Positions 44,701-51,623 of a DNA stretch of 64,000 nucleotides are shown piece after piece. The stretch comes from Micromonospora saelicesensis (GTDB lineage Bacteria; Actinomycetota; Actinomycetes; Mycobacteriales; Micromonosporaceae). The position numbers and the translations under genes are program-made. The stretch is taken from assembly GCF_900091575.1 (NCBI RefSeq), contig NZ_FMCR01000002.1, positions 713,760 to 777,759 of the forward strand, read 5' to 3'. The notes under the pieces were generated by a model. It saw only the letters and a program-made list of their open reading frames with translations, searched no databases and had not been told where the DNA came from. The first letter of the stretch is position 1. Each line of letters begins with the position of its first letter.

Positions 44701-44724
44701 CTGCGCGAAGACGCTGTCGGACAT
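38737..44724 (-). CDS. Giant DUF4011/SF1 helicase/Vsr-like nuclease/DUF3320 protein (Hhe-like)
   Basis: The protein has 1995 residues. N-terminal beta domain, then a transglutaminase-like segment (Cys233, His259), DUF4011 at about 400-425 (W-K-K-S-L-L-D-L-S-L-R-N-P-L), SF1 helicase with Walker A G-P-P-G-T-G-K-S (707-714), D-E-A-S-Q (about 1325), V-Q-G-D-E-R-D and A-I-T-R-A-R. A Vsr/DUF559-like endonuclease domain lies at about 1645-1720 and DUF3320 at about 1840-1990 (S-E-G-P-I-E). This is the architecture reported as the single-gene anti-phage system Hhe. In the nuclease, where relatives have I-E-C-D-G, this protein has V-M-L-D-G. GGAGAA precedes the ATG. Confidence 0.88.
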   Translation of the reverse strand: MSDSVFAQFTADDDQLEVGLIVQPAINAALVHNRVPLVRHLTLVNRGAVPLTDVTLTLELRGPDGALTEPWTRTLAAPLRPGASTSWDDFRDFTPDRVLLYRTDEAFPVDYTLRVEAQAQTLRLVAPSRVLAHNEWFNSPALYDSLAAFVQPNTRAVEAVLRAAAQLLLARTGSGSLQGYQEGSERAALIAGAVYEALRQMEITYQTLPASFENTGQKVRTTAAVLDGRLGNCLDLSVTYAACLEAAGLHPLIFVSAGHAFGGFLLEEERLGSAAVTETNLLISMVDSGRAVPVELTRIGPGAQSATFTEAVRVGLGHFRGDGERMQGVVDVHLAHRSGIRPLPSPDELIAPAAVDPEATAKITASLDLPPGVAAAKLRQFADEGEEVPAQSDGSPARVQQWKKSLLDLSLRNPLLNLPKRGRGLDLHVPAGALALLDDLIHDGRQVQVIPQDDISHVHELAGARRAQDLDAEILTRELRTDRRVYGAVTDARYKTAMRALQREARTMEQETGSNYLYLTIGTLVHTKTTGGEAYAPLFLLPVRIEGGSGRRPYAMVIDGTEVASPNYCLIEWLRVKHSVRIPELERPVLDERGIDIAKTLAAINTGLLDNRLNYRIDETASLRLLQFSTFQMWRDLTDHWPRFMENPVVRHLVESSGATFDDPARPEHDVEIAVDEADLHLPIPADGSQMQAIVRAERGHSFVLEGPPGTGKSQTITNMIARAVSAGRSVLFVAEKQAALEVVKRRLKQIGLGPFALDLHGRKQSLNAIRQQLRDALDQYDQGGDGTWTAVETAYRTRLAPLAEYPAQVHTTNPVGMSLWSAYEQTLAYGDGPVAPIPVAYLHAPAPARAQVEATVREFPAAARSARLRAAHPWALSGCRTLDGLHGAAVTEIAGELERLRADLAAHPHLVELLRTLPAPETVSELQAGAWLAVRGLLPDRQTTLHASDRRWDEAVARLQADLAAFRQGFAGELATFRPDVFARPELTAWHGEAQEAAKKLIGKRKRRQAIVDRLAVHLVAGATLDVERVEVATGRLVAAQAQAAALHQHFAAVGGLRLSQWRPTDPNAQERLTEAIEATRVGRTLLARYPQAWELFHGGFTDVGAVLLDRFASRWRAWHGVLRSGEAELTLWAAGSHWTDAWQRDGAAWLHELQAEELFPLRRWATVLAHADVLASANLTDYRDQLLRAEVPAHLAEEVYRRGVARASLAERVRAGGLQYFDPELHDDQISQFEAAAGELRSALPTQLPSVLVRRRPFSPADRRGRFADFAAELRRKRGGRSFRELFEQYADAVLALTPCVLVSPASAANFLAPGSQRFDLVIFDEASQIRVAEAIGAMGRGSAVVVVGDSRQMPPSSIMQASHSVDEVDEGNGPVPEDLESILSEAVESGLPQRWLSWHYRSHDESLIAFSNRYYYDNKLSSLPSPGAASSAGVSWRRVEGQYDRGGSRTNEVEARAILADITRRLHDPATATQSVGVVTFNIQQRDLILNLLEESTDPIIREQLSGAVAEPIFVKNLENVQGDERDVVLFSLAFSTNLETGQLPLNFGPLSQAGGERRLNVAITRARRQVILYSSFDPSDIDLSRTSALGTQHLRAYCEMAAAGAERLGDLATDRTERRSRIRDEVAAALRDRGHEVRTSHGLSDFTVDIAVRKPGSPRWQVAVMLDGPDWSARPTVADRDSAPTLLRSIMGWPEVVRFWLPAWIHDRTALLDRVDEAVIRVEAPTTAEPASESSAVPESIELPQPRPAADVERPRSAPTAELPQPRLAVEEEPIRGASASPVTALAAATTAVPVTAASAADTITASPFVPYVPTSLGDQADLDLLATDQRIRDLMRNALREIIASEGPIEQHRLARLALARFGFLRTREDRRTAVLSLVDTRRLYTHPTVSRYAWPDGVDPQTYRRYRVTQASNDRAFEEVPPEEVANALVHALQDVPSMDEERLLRAGLERLGYRRRTEKIDKLLRYGLHVAVTSGRLRFDQEGRLNLA

Positions 44725-44843
44725 GGGCGTTTCTCCAGGTGGGGAGACCGTGGACGGCCAGCCTAGCGGTCAACCGACCGGTGGAGAGCGCCCCGGCCGT
44801 CCGACGATCTTGGAAGTCGTACGTCTGGGGCAGGATGTGCGCC

Positions 44844-45338
44844 ATGACGACGCACCACCTGAACAGCCTGCGCCTGGTCTACGGCCACGCCGCGAACCAC
44901 GACTGCCTCGCCTTCGTCGAGGCCGACACCGCCGCCGGGGAGGCCGCCGAGATCAGGGCGCTCGCCGCCGCCCGTACGTGGGGCGAGGCCCGGCAGGTGC
45001 AGATGACCCGCCTGTGGAACCCCGCCGACCCCGAGTCCTACGACGAGGACGACTACCCCGACGACGAGCCCTTCCGCATCGCCGAGGTGGGTGCGGTCGT
45101 GAACATGAGCTGGCCCAAGATGGTCGCGGCGCGGGCGCTCGACGTGCTGCCGGAGGATCTGCAGGACCGGTACGGCAAAGTCGTGCTCACGGTTCACGAC
45201 GGTGAGTACCTCGAGATCCCGCTCGACGGCGAGGCTGAACTGGTCGCGGAGCTACGCGAGCGTGGCTACGAGGTGACCCGCGACGACGACCTCATCAACC
45301 TGCTCGACGGCCTCGGCCTCGGCTCGGTGACCGCCTGA
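44844..45338 (+). CDS. Conserved hypothetical acidic protein
   Basis: The 164-residue protein is Asp/Glu-rich in the middle (D-E-D-D-Y-P-D-D-E-P) with no membrane helix, signal or motif I recognise. The ATG at 44844 is one of two close in-frame starts (44835). It is divergent from the giant helicase and upstream of the HelD-like gene on the same strand. Function unknown. Confidence 0.65.
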   Translation: MTTHHLNSLRLVYGHAANHDCLAFVEADTAAGEAAEIRALAAARTWGEARQVQMTRLWNPADPESYDEDDYPDDEPFRIAEVGAVVNMSWPKMVAARALDVLPEDLQDRYGKVVLTVHDGEYLEIPLDGEAELVAELRERGYEVTRDDDLINLLDGLGLGSVTA

Positions 45339-45358
45339 GCAACGGCACTTCACAGGGA

Positions 45359-45364
45359 TAGGGT
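45359..45364 (+). promoter_or_regulatory. -10 element of the HelD-like gene
   Basis: TAGGGT lies immediately upstream of an in-frame GTG (45365) but too close for that GTG to be translated. It would give a transcript start near 45371 and a short leader holding CAGGAG in front of the GTG at 45395, which therefore decides the start. Confidence 0.45.
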
Positions 45365-45394
45365 GTGGCGGTTCCGCCGGAGTCAGGAGCACAC

Positions 45395-47524
45395 GTGGGC
45401 AGCAAGTCGCCGGAGATCGCCAGCGAGCAGACCTTCTTCGACGCGGCGGCCCGACATCGGGCCCGCCGGCGGGACGGGCTGGCCGAGGTGACCGCGGCGG
45501 CGGCGCATCCCGGCGCCGCCGTGCACCTGAAGCGGTACGCCGGGAAGGCCGCCGAAGCCCTCGGCGACAACGACGAGGCGGTGGCGTTCGGCCGGATCGA
45601 CGACGAGTCGGACGATGTGCTCTACATCGGCCGGCACGTCGTGCTCGACGAGCGCAGCGAGGTGCTGATCGCGAACTGGCAGGCGCCGGCGGCCGCGCCC
45701 TACTTCGAGGCGAGCCATGTCGACCCTCGGGGCCTGGTACGCAAGCGCAGCTACCAGTGCGACGGCAACACGATCCACGACTTCACCGACGTGTTCTTCG
45801 CCCAGCTCGCGGCCGCCATCGACGGGCCCGACCAGCGTCTGCTCGACGAACTGGCCAGGGCGCGTACCGGCGAGATGCGCGACATCGTGGCAACGATCCA
45901 GGCGGCCCAGTTCGAGCTGATCCGGGCGCCGATGGAGCAGGTGCTGGTGATCGAGGGCGGGCCGGGCACCGGCAAGACGGCAGTCGCCCTGCACCGCGTC
46001 TCCTGGTTGCTCTTCAACAACCCCGACCTCGCACCGGAGGACGTGCTGGTGGTCGGACCGAACCCGACCTTCATGCGCTACATCGGCCGGGTGCTGCCCG
46101 ATCTGGGCGACGCCGAGGTGTTGATGCGTGACGTCGCCCGGCTGGCGCCCGACGTACGCCGCGGCCGGACCGAGCCGGCCGAGGTGAGCCGGCTCAAGGG
46201 CGAGGCACGGTTGGCCGGCCTGCTCTCCCGCGCACTGCGCAACCGGGTTGGGGTGCCCGAGCCTGCCGAACGGCTCCTGCTGGGCGCACGGTTCGTCACC
46301 GTGCCCGGAACGGAACTGGCCGAGGCGATGGCGGTGGCGAGCGCGGCGGAACTGCCGTACTCCCAGCAGCGCCGCCTGTTCTGGGACCGGGTGAACCACC
46401 TGGTCAGTGAACGCGCCGGCGTCGACGCGGCCGGGGCGCCGGCGGTGACGAATCTCGTCGAGCGGCTGTGGCCGCAGCAGTCGGCGGCGGCGTTCCTGCG
46501 CGACCTGTTCGGCTCGCGGGCGCGGCTGAGCGCCGCGGCCGGCACGGAGTTCACCGCTGAGGAGGTCCGCCAGTTGCACCGCCAGGGCGCGGACCGGCTC
46601 TCCGAGGAGGTCTGGGCCGCGGCGGACCTGCCGCTCCTCGACGAGCTGGAGCGGCTCATCGACGGTCCGGGACGCCAGTACGCGCACGTGGTGATCGACG
46701 AGGCACAGGACCTGTCGCCGATGCAGCTGCGGGCCATCGGCCGTCGCTGCGCGGGCGGCTCGCTCACCCTGGTGGGGGATCTGGCTCAGTCAACCGGCTC
46801 GTGGGCCCGTGATGACTGGGCCGAGGTGACCGATCACCTGCCTGCGGTCCATCCCGTGGTGATCGCCCCGCTGCGGTACGGCTACCGGGTACCCGCGCAG
46901 GCGTACCGGTTCGCCGCCCGGCTGCTGCCGGTGGCCGCCGCCGGCGTGACGCCTCCGGAGGTGGTGCGGACGGGTCCGGCCGAGCCCGGAATCCACCGGG
47001 TTTCGCTGACCGAGCGGGCCGGACGGGTGGTCGCCCTGGCCGCCGCTCACGCCGAGAAGGGCGCCTTCGTCGGGATCGTCTGCCCGGCACGGTGTCGCCG
47101 CGAGGTGGAGGCGGCGCTGGCTGACAACGGCGTCGGCTGGAGCAGCGCGCAGCGCGGTGAGCTCGGCGGCTCGGTCAACCTGGTGAGTCCACAGGAGGCG
47201 AAAGGGCTGGAGTTCGACGCGGTGGTCGTGGTCGAGCCGGAACAGATCGTGGCCGAGGACGATCGCGGGCACCGGCTGCTCTACGTGGCGTTGACCCGTA
47301 CCACGGCATATCTGGACATCGTCTGTGTCGCCGATCCGCTGCCGCTGACCGTGCCACCGCAGCGGAGGCCACCGGCCGCGGACGAGGGTGCTGCACTGTT
47401 CACCGACCGAGCGGTCCGCCGGCTCGCCGACCATCTCGCCGGCCAGCTGCGTGGCGCGGCGCCGCGCACGTCGTGGGATGCGGTCCTTGACGAGGTACGC
47501 CGAGCGCTGGACGCGACGGACTGA
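45395..47524 (+). CDS. HelD-like UvrD/SF1 ATPase
   Basis: The protein has 709 residues. An N-terminal coiled segment is followed by I-G-R-H-V-V-L-D and L-I-A-N-W-Q-A-P, which are typical of HelD, the RNA polymerase-recycling factor. Then Walker A E-G-G-P-G-T-G-K-T (about residue 190), V-V-I-D-E-A-Q-D-L-S, E-A-K-G-L-E-F-D and a final Y-V-A-L-T-R-T motif. The GTG at 45395 follows CAGGAG at 5-6 nt. HelD clears stalled or rifampicin-bound polymerase; whether this shorter member does the same, or acts in DNA repair or defence, is open. Confidence 0.85.
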   Translation: MGSKSPEIASEQTFFDAAARHRARRRDGLAEVTAAAAHPGAAVHLKRYAGKAAEALGDNDEAVAFGRIDDESDDVLYIGRHVVLDERSEVLIANWQAPAAAPYFEASHVDPRGLVRKRSYQCDGNTIHDFTDVFFAQLAAAIDGPDQRLLDELARARTGEMRDIVATIQAAQFELIRAPMEQVLVIEGGPGTGKTAVALHRVSWLLFNNPDLAPEDVLVVGPNPTFMRYIGRVLPDLGDAEVLMRDVARLAPDVRRGRTEPAEVSRLKGEARLAGLLSRALRNRVGVPEPAERLLLGARFVTVPGTELAEAMAVASAAELPYSQQRRLFWDRVNHLVSERAGVDAAGAPAVTNLVERLWPQQSAAAFLRDLFGSRARLSAAAGTEFTAEEVRQLHRQGADRLSEEVWAAADLPLLDELERLIDGPGRQYAHVVIDEAQDLSPMQLRAIGRRCAGGSLTLVGDLAQSTGSWARDDWAEVTDHLPAVHPVVIAPLRYGYRVPAQAYRFAARLLPVAAAGVTPPEVVRTGPAEPGIHRVSLTERAGRVVALAAAHAEKGAFVGIVCPARCRREVEAALADNGVGWSSAQRGELGGSVNLVSPQEAKGLEFDAVVVVEPEQIVAEDDRGHRLLYVALTRTTAYLDIVCVADPLPLTVPPQRRPPAADEGAALFTDRAVRRLADHLAGQLRGAAPRTSWDAVLDEVRRALDATD

Positions 47525-47537
47525 CCCGGCTCTGCGA

Positions 47538-47984
47538 TCAGCCGCGGGCCGGCGCCGGCCTGCTGATCGCCGAGGAGTCGAGCCGGCGCCCGACCGTCCA
47601 CTGCACGATGTCGCGCCGCACGTCGGCCTTGGTCGCCCGGCTCGGCACGGCGATGCCGAGGTTCTTGGCGAGCGCCTTGAGCTGCGGCACGGTCAGCCGC
47701 AGGTCGTCGAGGTAGCGCCCGGCGGCCGCCCGGTCGTCGATCGCGGCCAGGTCAGCGCGGACCTTCTCCGGTTCCACCGTGGGCGCCGGCGCGGCCTTCG
47801 CCGTACCCCTGCTCTTGGGCGCCGCCGACGGCCGCGCCGGCCGGTCGGACGTCGCGCCGGTCGCCGCGAGCTGCAGCCGGGCGGACCCGTCGGTCAGCGC
47901 GGCCAGTTGGTCCGCCGGAAGCGTACGGAGGAACTCCGCCACCCGCACAAGTACGGCGTGGCTCAGGTCGGCTGGGCTGGTCAC
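47538..47984 (-). CDS. Small protein with C-terminal SAP/Rho-N-like domain, partner of ParA-like ATPase
   Basis: The 148-residue protein has a helical N-terminus (L-V-R-V-A-E-F-L-R-T-L-P), an Ala/Pro/Lys-rich linker and a C-terminal L-T-V-P-Q-L-K-A-L-A-K...K-A-D-V-R-R-D-I module, a helix-extended-helix SAP or Rho-N type nucleic-acid-binding fold. The GTG start lies 8 bp after the ParA stop and has GGAG upstream. A ParB-like partner role for the ATPase is an inference from position and the DNA-binding-like domain. Confidence 0.7.
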   Translation of the reverse strand: MTSPADLSHAVLVRVAEFLRTLPADQLAALTDGSARLQLAATGATSDRPARPSAAPKSRGTAKAAPAPTVEPEKVRADLAAIDDRAAAGRYLDDLRLTVPQLKALAKNLGIAVPSRATKADVRRDIVQWTVGRRLDSSAISRPAPARG

Positions 47985-47992
47985 GGGTGCTC

Positions 47993-48925
47993 CTAGTTCC
48001 GGATCCGGGCGAGAAACTCGCTGGCGAGCTGCTGCAGCTCGTACTGGACGGTGGGGTTCGCGTTCGGCAGGAGGACGGCGGGTATTCCGTGCTCGCCTGC
48101 GGGCGCGAAAAGTGTCTTGTTGTCCCGGATCATCTGCCGGAACACCGGCAGCTCGACGCTGCTGGGCTGTTCGATGAAGTTGCGCTGGGCGATGATCGGC
48201 CCGGTCCCGGCGTACTGGATCATCGTAAGAACCACACCGAGAATGGTGGGATTGATCTGCGGAACGGCGCCCGCGACCCGGTTGTAGTCCCGCACCAGTT
48301 CGGAGAGCTTCTTGCGGAGATAGTCGATGCCGAGCGTGGAGAGGTAATCCGCCTTGGCCGGGATCAGGATGTGATCGCTGGCGACGATCCCGGTGCGGGT
48401 GACCATCGTGAAGTTGGGCGGGCAATCGATCAGGATAGCGTCGTACGCCTGGAAGGCCTCTCCGTCGAGCGCGTCGGCCAGCGCTCGGTGCAGCGGCAGA
48501 TAGCGCGGACTTCCGTGCTGAAACCGGGAGCCGCCCAATTGGTAGGCGAAATCCAGGTCGGCGTCGACCAGCATGAGGTGCGACGGGACCAGGTCGAGCC
48601 GGCCCGAGCCGCTGCGGGCGATCACGTCGTTCACGGCGGGCGGGGTCACCACGTACGGGTCGAGCGGCTGGGAGCCACCGTGGCCGAGCACGTCGCCGAA
48701 CCACTGGAGGATGGTGCGCTCGTCGGCGAGTTCCTGCTCCCACTGGTGCGGCTGGTAGAAGGAGAACGTGAGGCTCGCCTGCGGGTCCAGGTCGATCAAG
48801 AGTACGGTGAGGCCGCGCGTCGCCAGTTCCGCCCCGATGTTCGCCGTCAACGTCGTCTTGCCCACGCCGCCCTTGTAGTTGATGACGGAGACCACGCTCC
48901 CGGGCTGACGCATGGCCAGCAGCAT
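47993..48925 (-). CDS. ParA/MinD-family ATPase
   Basis: The 310-residue protein has a deviant Walker A K-G-G-V-G-K-T-T (about 19-26), I-D-L-D-P-Q-A-S and I-D-C-P-P-N-F, so it is a ParA/Soj-type ATPase that positions or segregates cargo on the nucleoid. No ParB gene or parS-like repeats were seen nearby. ATG at 48925, or the ATG four codons later. It is co-directional with the SAP-like gene and convergent with the HelD-like gene. Confidence 0.88.
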   Translation of the reverse strand: MLLAMRQPGSVVSVINYKGGVGKTTLTANIGAELATRGLTVLLIDLDPQASLTFSFYQPHQWEQELADERTILQWFGDVLGHGGSQPLDPYVVTPPAVNDVIARSGSGRLDLVPSHLMLVDADLDFAYQLGGSRFQHGSPRYLPLHRALADALDGEAFQAYDAILIDCPPNFTMVTRTGIVASDHILIPAKADYLSTLGIDYLRKKLSELVRDYNRVAGAVPQINPTILGVVLTMIQYAGTGPIIAQRNFIEQPSSVELPVFRQMIRDNKTLFAPAGEHGIPAVLLPNANPTVQYELQQLASEFLARIRN

Positions 48926-49066
48926 GCCACGTGCGCCGCCACGATTCCCACCGGAGTGGTCGGGCTCTCGCGCCGCTGCTCGCCTACGATTTACCAGTTT
49001 CGCGGCCAGTCCGGTGGGGGCTCAGGGGAACGTCGCGACAACAGTGCTCGGCGACGACAAAAAGAG

Positions 49067-49687
49067 ATGAGCGCCATGGACGAGAAGACCTACGCGGCGA
49101 TCACCGAAATGTGCGCCCGACTCGCGGGCCGGCTGTCCGACGACACCCTGGGTGCCCTGCGCGATCAGTACGCGGCGGGTGAGTGGGACTTGGCCGACGC
49201 GACACTCCTGCTCAGCCTGGCGTACGAGGTCGTCGCCATCAGCCCCGAGGAGCGGGACCTGATCCGTTCCTTCCTCGGTGACACCGACAACCCCGACCTG
49301 CTCAACGTGCCGGTCATCGCCGAGGTGCCTTCACCGCCGTACCGGTTCAGCCCGACCGGCCCCGCGAACGCCCCCGACCCGACCCGGGCGGACACTCTCC
49401 TGTCCACCGAAGCCCCGCGTCGACGGGGTCACAGCCTGCATCGCGCCTGGCGGGACCCCTTCGACGGCGCACCCGACGGGGCGACGTGGGTGTACGTACT
49501 GCGGGTGGCCGACGGCACGGACGAACTCAAGATGCACTCGGGCCTGACCTCCAAGCTGTGGACCTCCCTGCGGGAGAAGTGGCAACTGGAGGTCGTCGCC
49601 GACAGCTCACCGCTGACGCCGTACCAGGCCGCCGCACTGACCGCCGCACACCCGGTTCGGGCAGCCCGATCCAAAGGTCGAGGGTGA
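49067..49687 (+). CDS. Hypothetical protein
   Basis: The 206-residue protein begins with a helical domain (I-T-E-M-C-A-R-L-A-G-R-L, L-L-L-S-L-A-Y-E) followed by a Pro-rich middle and a small alpha/beta-looking end (W-V-Y-V-L-R-V-A-D-G). No family is recognised. The start is ATG 49067 or 49076. A TACGAT -10-like hexamer lies at about 48985. It is divergent from the ParA gene. Confidence 0.6.
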   Translation: MSAMDEKTYAAITEMCARLAGRLSDDTLGALRDQYAAGEWDLADATLLLSLAYEVVAISPEERDLIRSFLGDTDNPDLLNVPVIAEVPSPPYRFSPTGPANAPDPTRADTLLSTEAPRRRGHSLHRAWRDPFDGAPDGATWVYVLRVADGTDELKMHSGLTSKLWTSLREKWQLEVVADSSPLTPYQAAALTAAHPVRAARSKGRG

Positions 49688-49748
49688 GTGGGCCGGCGGC
49701 AGCTTCGGAAGTGCAGGATCTCACGGTGTTTGCGGCCTGACCCACCGG

Positions 49749-49832
49749 GCCGCGGCGTCCGAGCCCGACCAGCTTGAAGCGGCGCTCGCACACCTGCCAC
49801 GGCAACAGCGGGGTGTACGCGGTGTCCAGCCG
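49749..49832 (-). pseudogene. Fragment of the DivIVA-like gene (decayed copy of 52798-53100)
   Basis: The minus strand encodes A-Y-T-P-L-L-P-W-Q-V-C-E-R-R-F and V-G-L-G-R-R-G, nearly the same as A-Y-T-S-L-L-P-W-Q-V-R-E-R-R-F and V-G-F-G-R-R-G of the intact DivIVA-like gene. The DNA is clearly homologous over about 80 bp, and the match stops at G, just before L-N-P-D-D-V. It has no start of its own and lies in the 211-bp gap between two plus-strand genes. Confidence 0.7.
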
Positions 49833-49898
49833 TCTATGGACGGGGTCAAATGCGGGAGGCCGGTTCGCTAGGGTGGGCGTGATCATGGGGAGGGACGG

Positions 49899-51440
49899 TT
49901 GTCCTGGCCGGATGGTGGACCGTGGGTAGTTGCCGCTACCTCGACGAGCGTGAGCTGGGAAGTGGCTGCGGCAGCCATTTCCGCGGCGTCGACGGTGCGA
50001 GTGGCGGTACTTCATATCGCCGAACGCAGGCATGACGACAGCGCCCCTCGTCGGCTGCTGAGCGACAACCTCGCCACGTACGTCGAGGTGCATGCCGGTG
50101 GTGTCGACGCGCCGCGCTCCGACGACCTCGTCGGAATCACCCAAGCCCTGGCACGGACCCATGGCCTGATCCTGGTGGGCGCAGCCCACGGGCTCCTCGT
50201 TCCGCTGGGCCGCGGCGGCTGGACCCTCGCGGATCTGGCCTGGGCGCTGCGGGCGCCCGTCGTCGTGGTGACCGACTCCGGACCAGACTCGACCAATCAC
50301 ACCACGCTTGCCCTCGACGCTCTCACCAGCCGTGGCCTCTCCGCCTCCGTGGTCGCCATCGGCGACGGCGGTGACCTCACCGAGTTGCCGGTCGGGCTGG
50401 CGGGTCGAATTCCCGCCGGCGCGGTTGACCAGCCTGAGCTGTTTCGAACGGAGGCGGCTAACTGGCTAGACCCGGTACTGAAGGCGACCGGGGGTAGGGC
50501 GGTGGCTGGCGACGATTCGCCCTCCGGACCTGCCGCCGCCATGCCGGGGTCCAATGACGCAGTGCCGGCGGCGCGGCGTGACCAGGACGCGCCACCCTCG
50601 ACGGTCATCGGGAAGCGGCTGCTGATCGTCCTGCTCGCGGTCTTCCTGCTGTTGGTGTTGCTGCTCTGCGCCGTCACCACCTTCGGATCGGATCGCGCAA
50701 GCGTCAACGACGCGGGGGTGTCCGTCGACTCGGGACCGGTGCCGTCCGTACGCCAACCAGTTCCGTCCTACCGCACTGTCCCCGACACGGGCCATGCGAA
50801 GGCGCCGTCCCGACCGTCTGCCGCCGCGGTCTGCCCGCAGCACGCCGGAACCCTGGTCGCCGCCGAGCCCGACGCTGCGACCACCGCCCGGGTCAACGCT
50901 GCCTGGAAACGCATCGAAAAATGGTTAGCGGCGCACGCGCCCCGCACGCGCGCCTCGCTGCGGCCGGCCGCGCCACCGGAGCGGATCGCCGCACTACAGG
51001 CGCGGATGTCTGTCCCGTTCCCGCCTGATCTGGTGGCGTCGCTGCGGCGGCATGACGGGGTCGCGGCGGTGGACAGCTTTGATCTGCCACCGTTCTATCG
51101 ACCGCTGCCACTAGACCAGATCGTGGCCGACTGGGAGGTCAACTGTTCCGTCTTGGCGGGCGGACCGCAGGACGATGACTGGTGGCACCGGGCCTTCGTG
51201 CCGTTTGCCACGGCGAGCGATGGTGGTTGTCTGCTGGTCGACCAGCGTCCGGGTGGACACGGCAGGGTGGGCGAGTTCTATCCAGAGGATGGCACCGGCT
51301 TCGACCGTTGGCCGGCGTCGATCGCAGAGCTCTTGGAGGGCGCAGCGCGGTCGTTGGAGACCGGCAATGCCTACATGCAGCGATACCGTCCGGCCGTGAA
51401 AGCTGGCCAGTTGGAGTGGACCATCGAGGCACCGCGATAA
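49899..51440 (+). CDS. BioD-like (P-loop-less) domain / TM / SUKH (SMI1-KNR4) fusion protein
   Basis: The 513-residue protein starts at TTG with GGGGAGGG in front. Residues 1-205 look like a dethiobiotin-synthetase-type NTPase fold (W-V-V-A-A-T-S-T-S-V, L-I-L-V-G-A-A-H-G-L, A-P-V-V-V-V-T-D), but the GK(T/S) of the P-loop is replaced by S-W-E, so it probably cannot hydrolyse ATP. A membrane helix at about 245-270 follows, then a Ser/Pro-rich linker, then a SUKH/SMI1-KNR4 domain (about 335-490, M-S-V-P-F-P-P-D-L-V-A-S-L-R-R-H-D-G). SUKH domains often serve as immunity modules. Function unknown. Confidence 0.75.
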   Translation: MSWPDGGPWVVAATSTSVSWEVAAAAISAASTVRVAVLHIAERRHDDSAPRRLLSDNLATYVEVHAGGVDAPRSDDLVGITQALARTHGLILVGAAHGLLVPLGRGGWTLADLAWALRAPVVVVTDSGPDSTNHTTLALDALTSRGLSASVVAIGDGGDLTELPVGLAGRIPAGAVDQPELFRTEAANWLDPVLKATGGRAVAGDDSPSGPAAAMPGSNDAVPAARRDQDAPPSTVIGKRLLIVLLAVFLLLVLLLCAVTTFGSDRASVNDAGVSVDSGPVPSVRQPVPSYRTVPDTGHAKAPSRPSAAAVCPQHAGTLVAAEPDAATTARVNAAWKRIEKWLAAHAPRTRASLRPAAPPERIAALQARMSVPFPPDLVASLRRHDGVAAVDSFDLPPFYRPLPLDQIVADWEVNCSVLAGGPQDDDWWHRAFVPFATASDGGCLLVDQRPGGHGRVGEFYPEDGTGFDRWPASIAELLEGAARSLETGNAYMQRYRPAVKAGQLEWTIEAPR

Positions 51441-51521
51441 CGCCGTCACCGGCGCGGACCTTCCCGCACAGCTCAGCGCCCCGCCCCCTCGGTCTCCCTC
51501 GAGGTCGGTTTCGTACTCCGT

Positions 51522-51560
51522 GACGGCTCCAGCCTGGGCTCGCCGGCCAGCTGAGCCGTC
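51522..51560. terminator. Hairpin between convergent genes
   Basis: GACGGCTC(C)AG (51522-51532) pairs with CTGAGCCGTC (51551-51560) in a 10-bp stem with one bulge and an 18-nt loop, between the SUKH gene (+) and the next minus-strand gene. No T-tract. Confidence 0.5.
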
Positions 51561-51623
51561 CTCACGCCCGAGCATCGGCAGAGATCGCCGCGCCGGGCAC
51601 GAACCGCATCCCCTGGCTCGTTT

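Noticed and set aside
47538..48925. Plasmid or phage partition system with origin
   Set aside because: A ParA-like ATPase and a small partner are present, but no ParB, parS-like repeats, replication gene, integrase or attachment site were seen.
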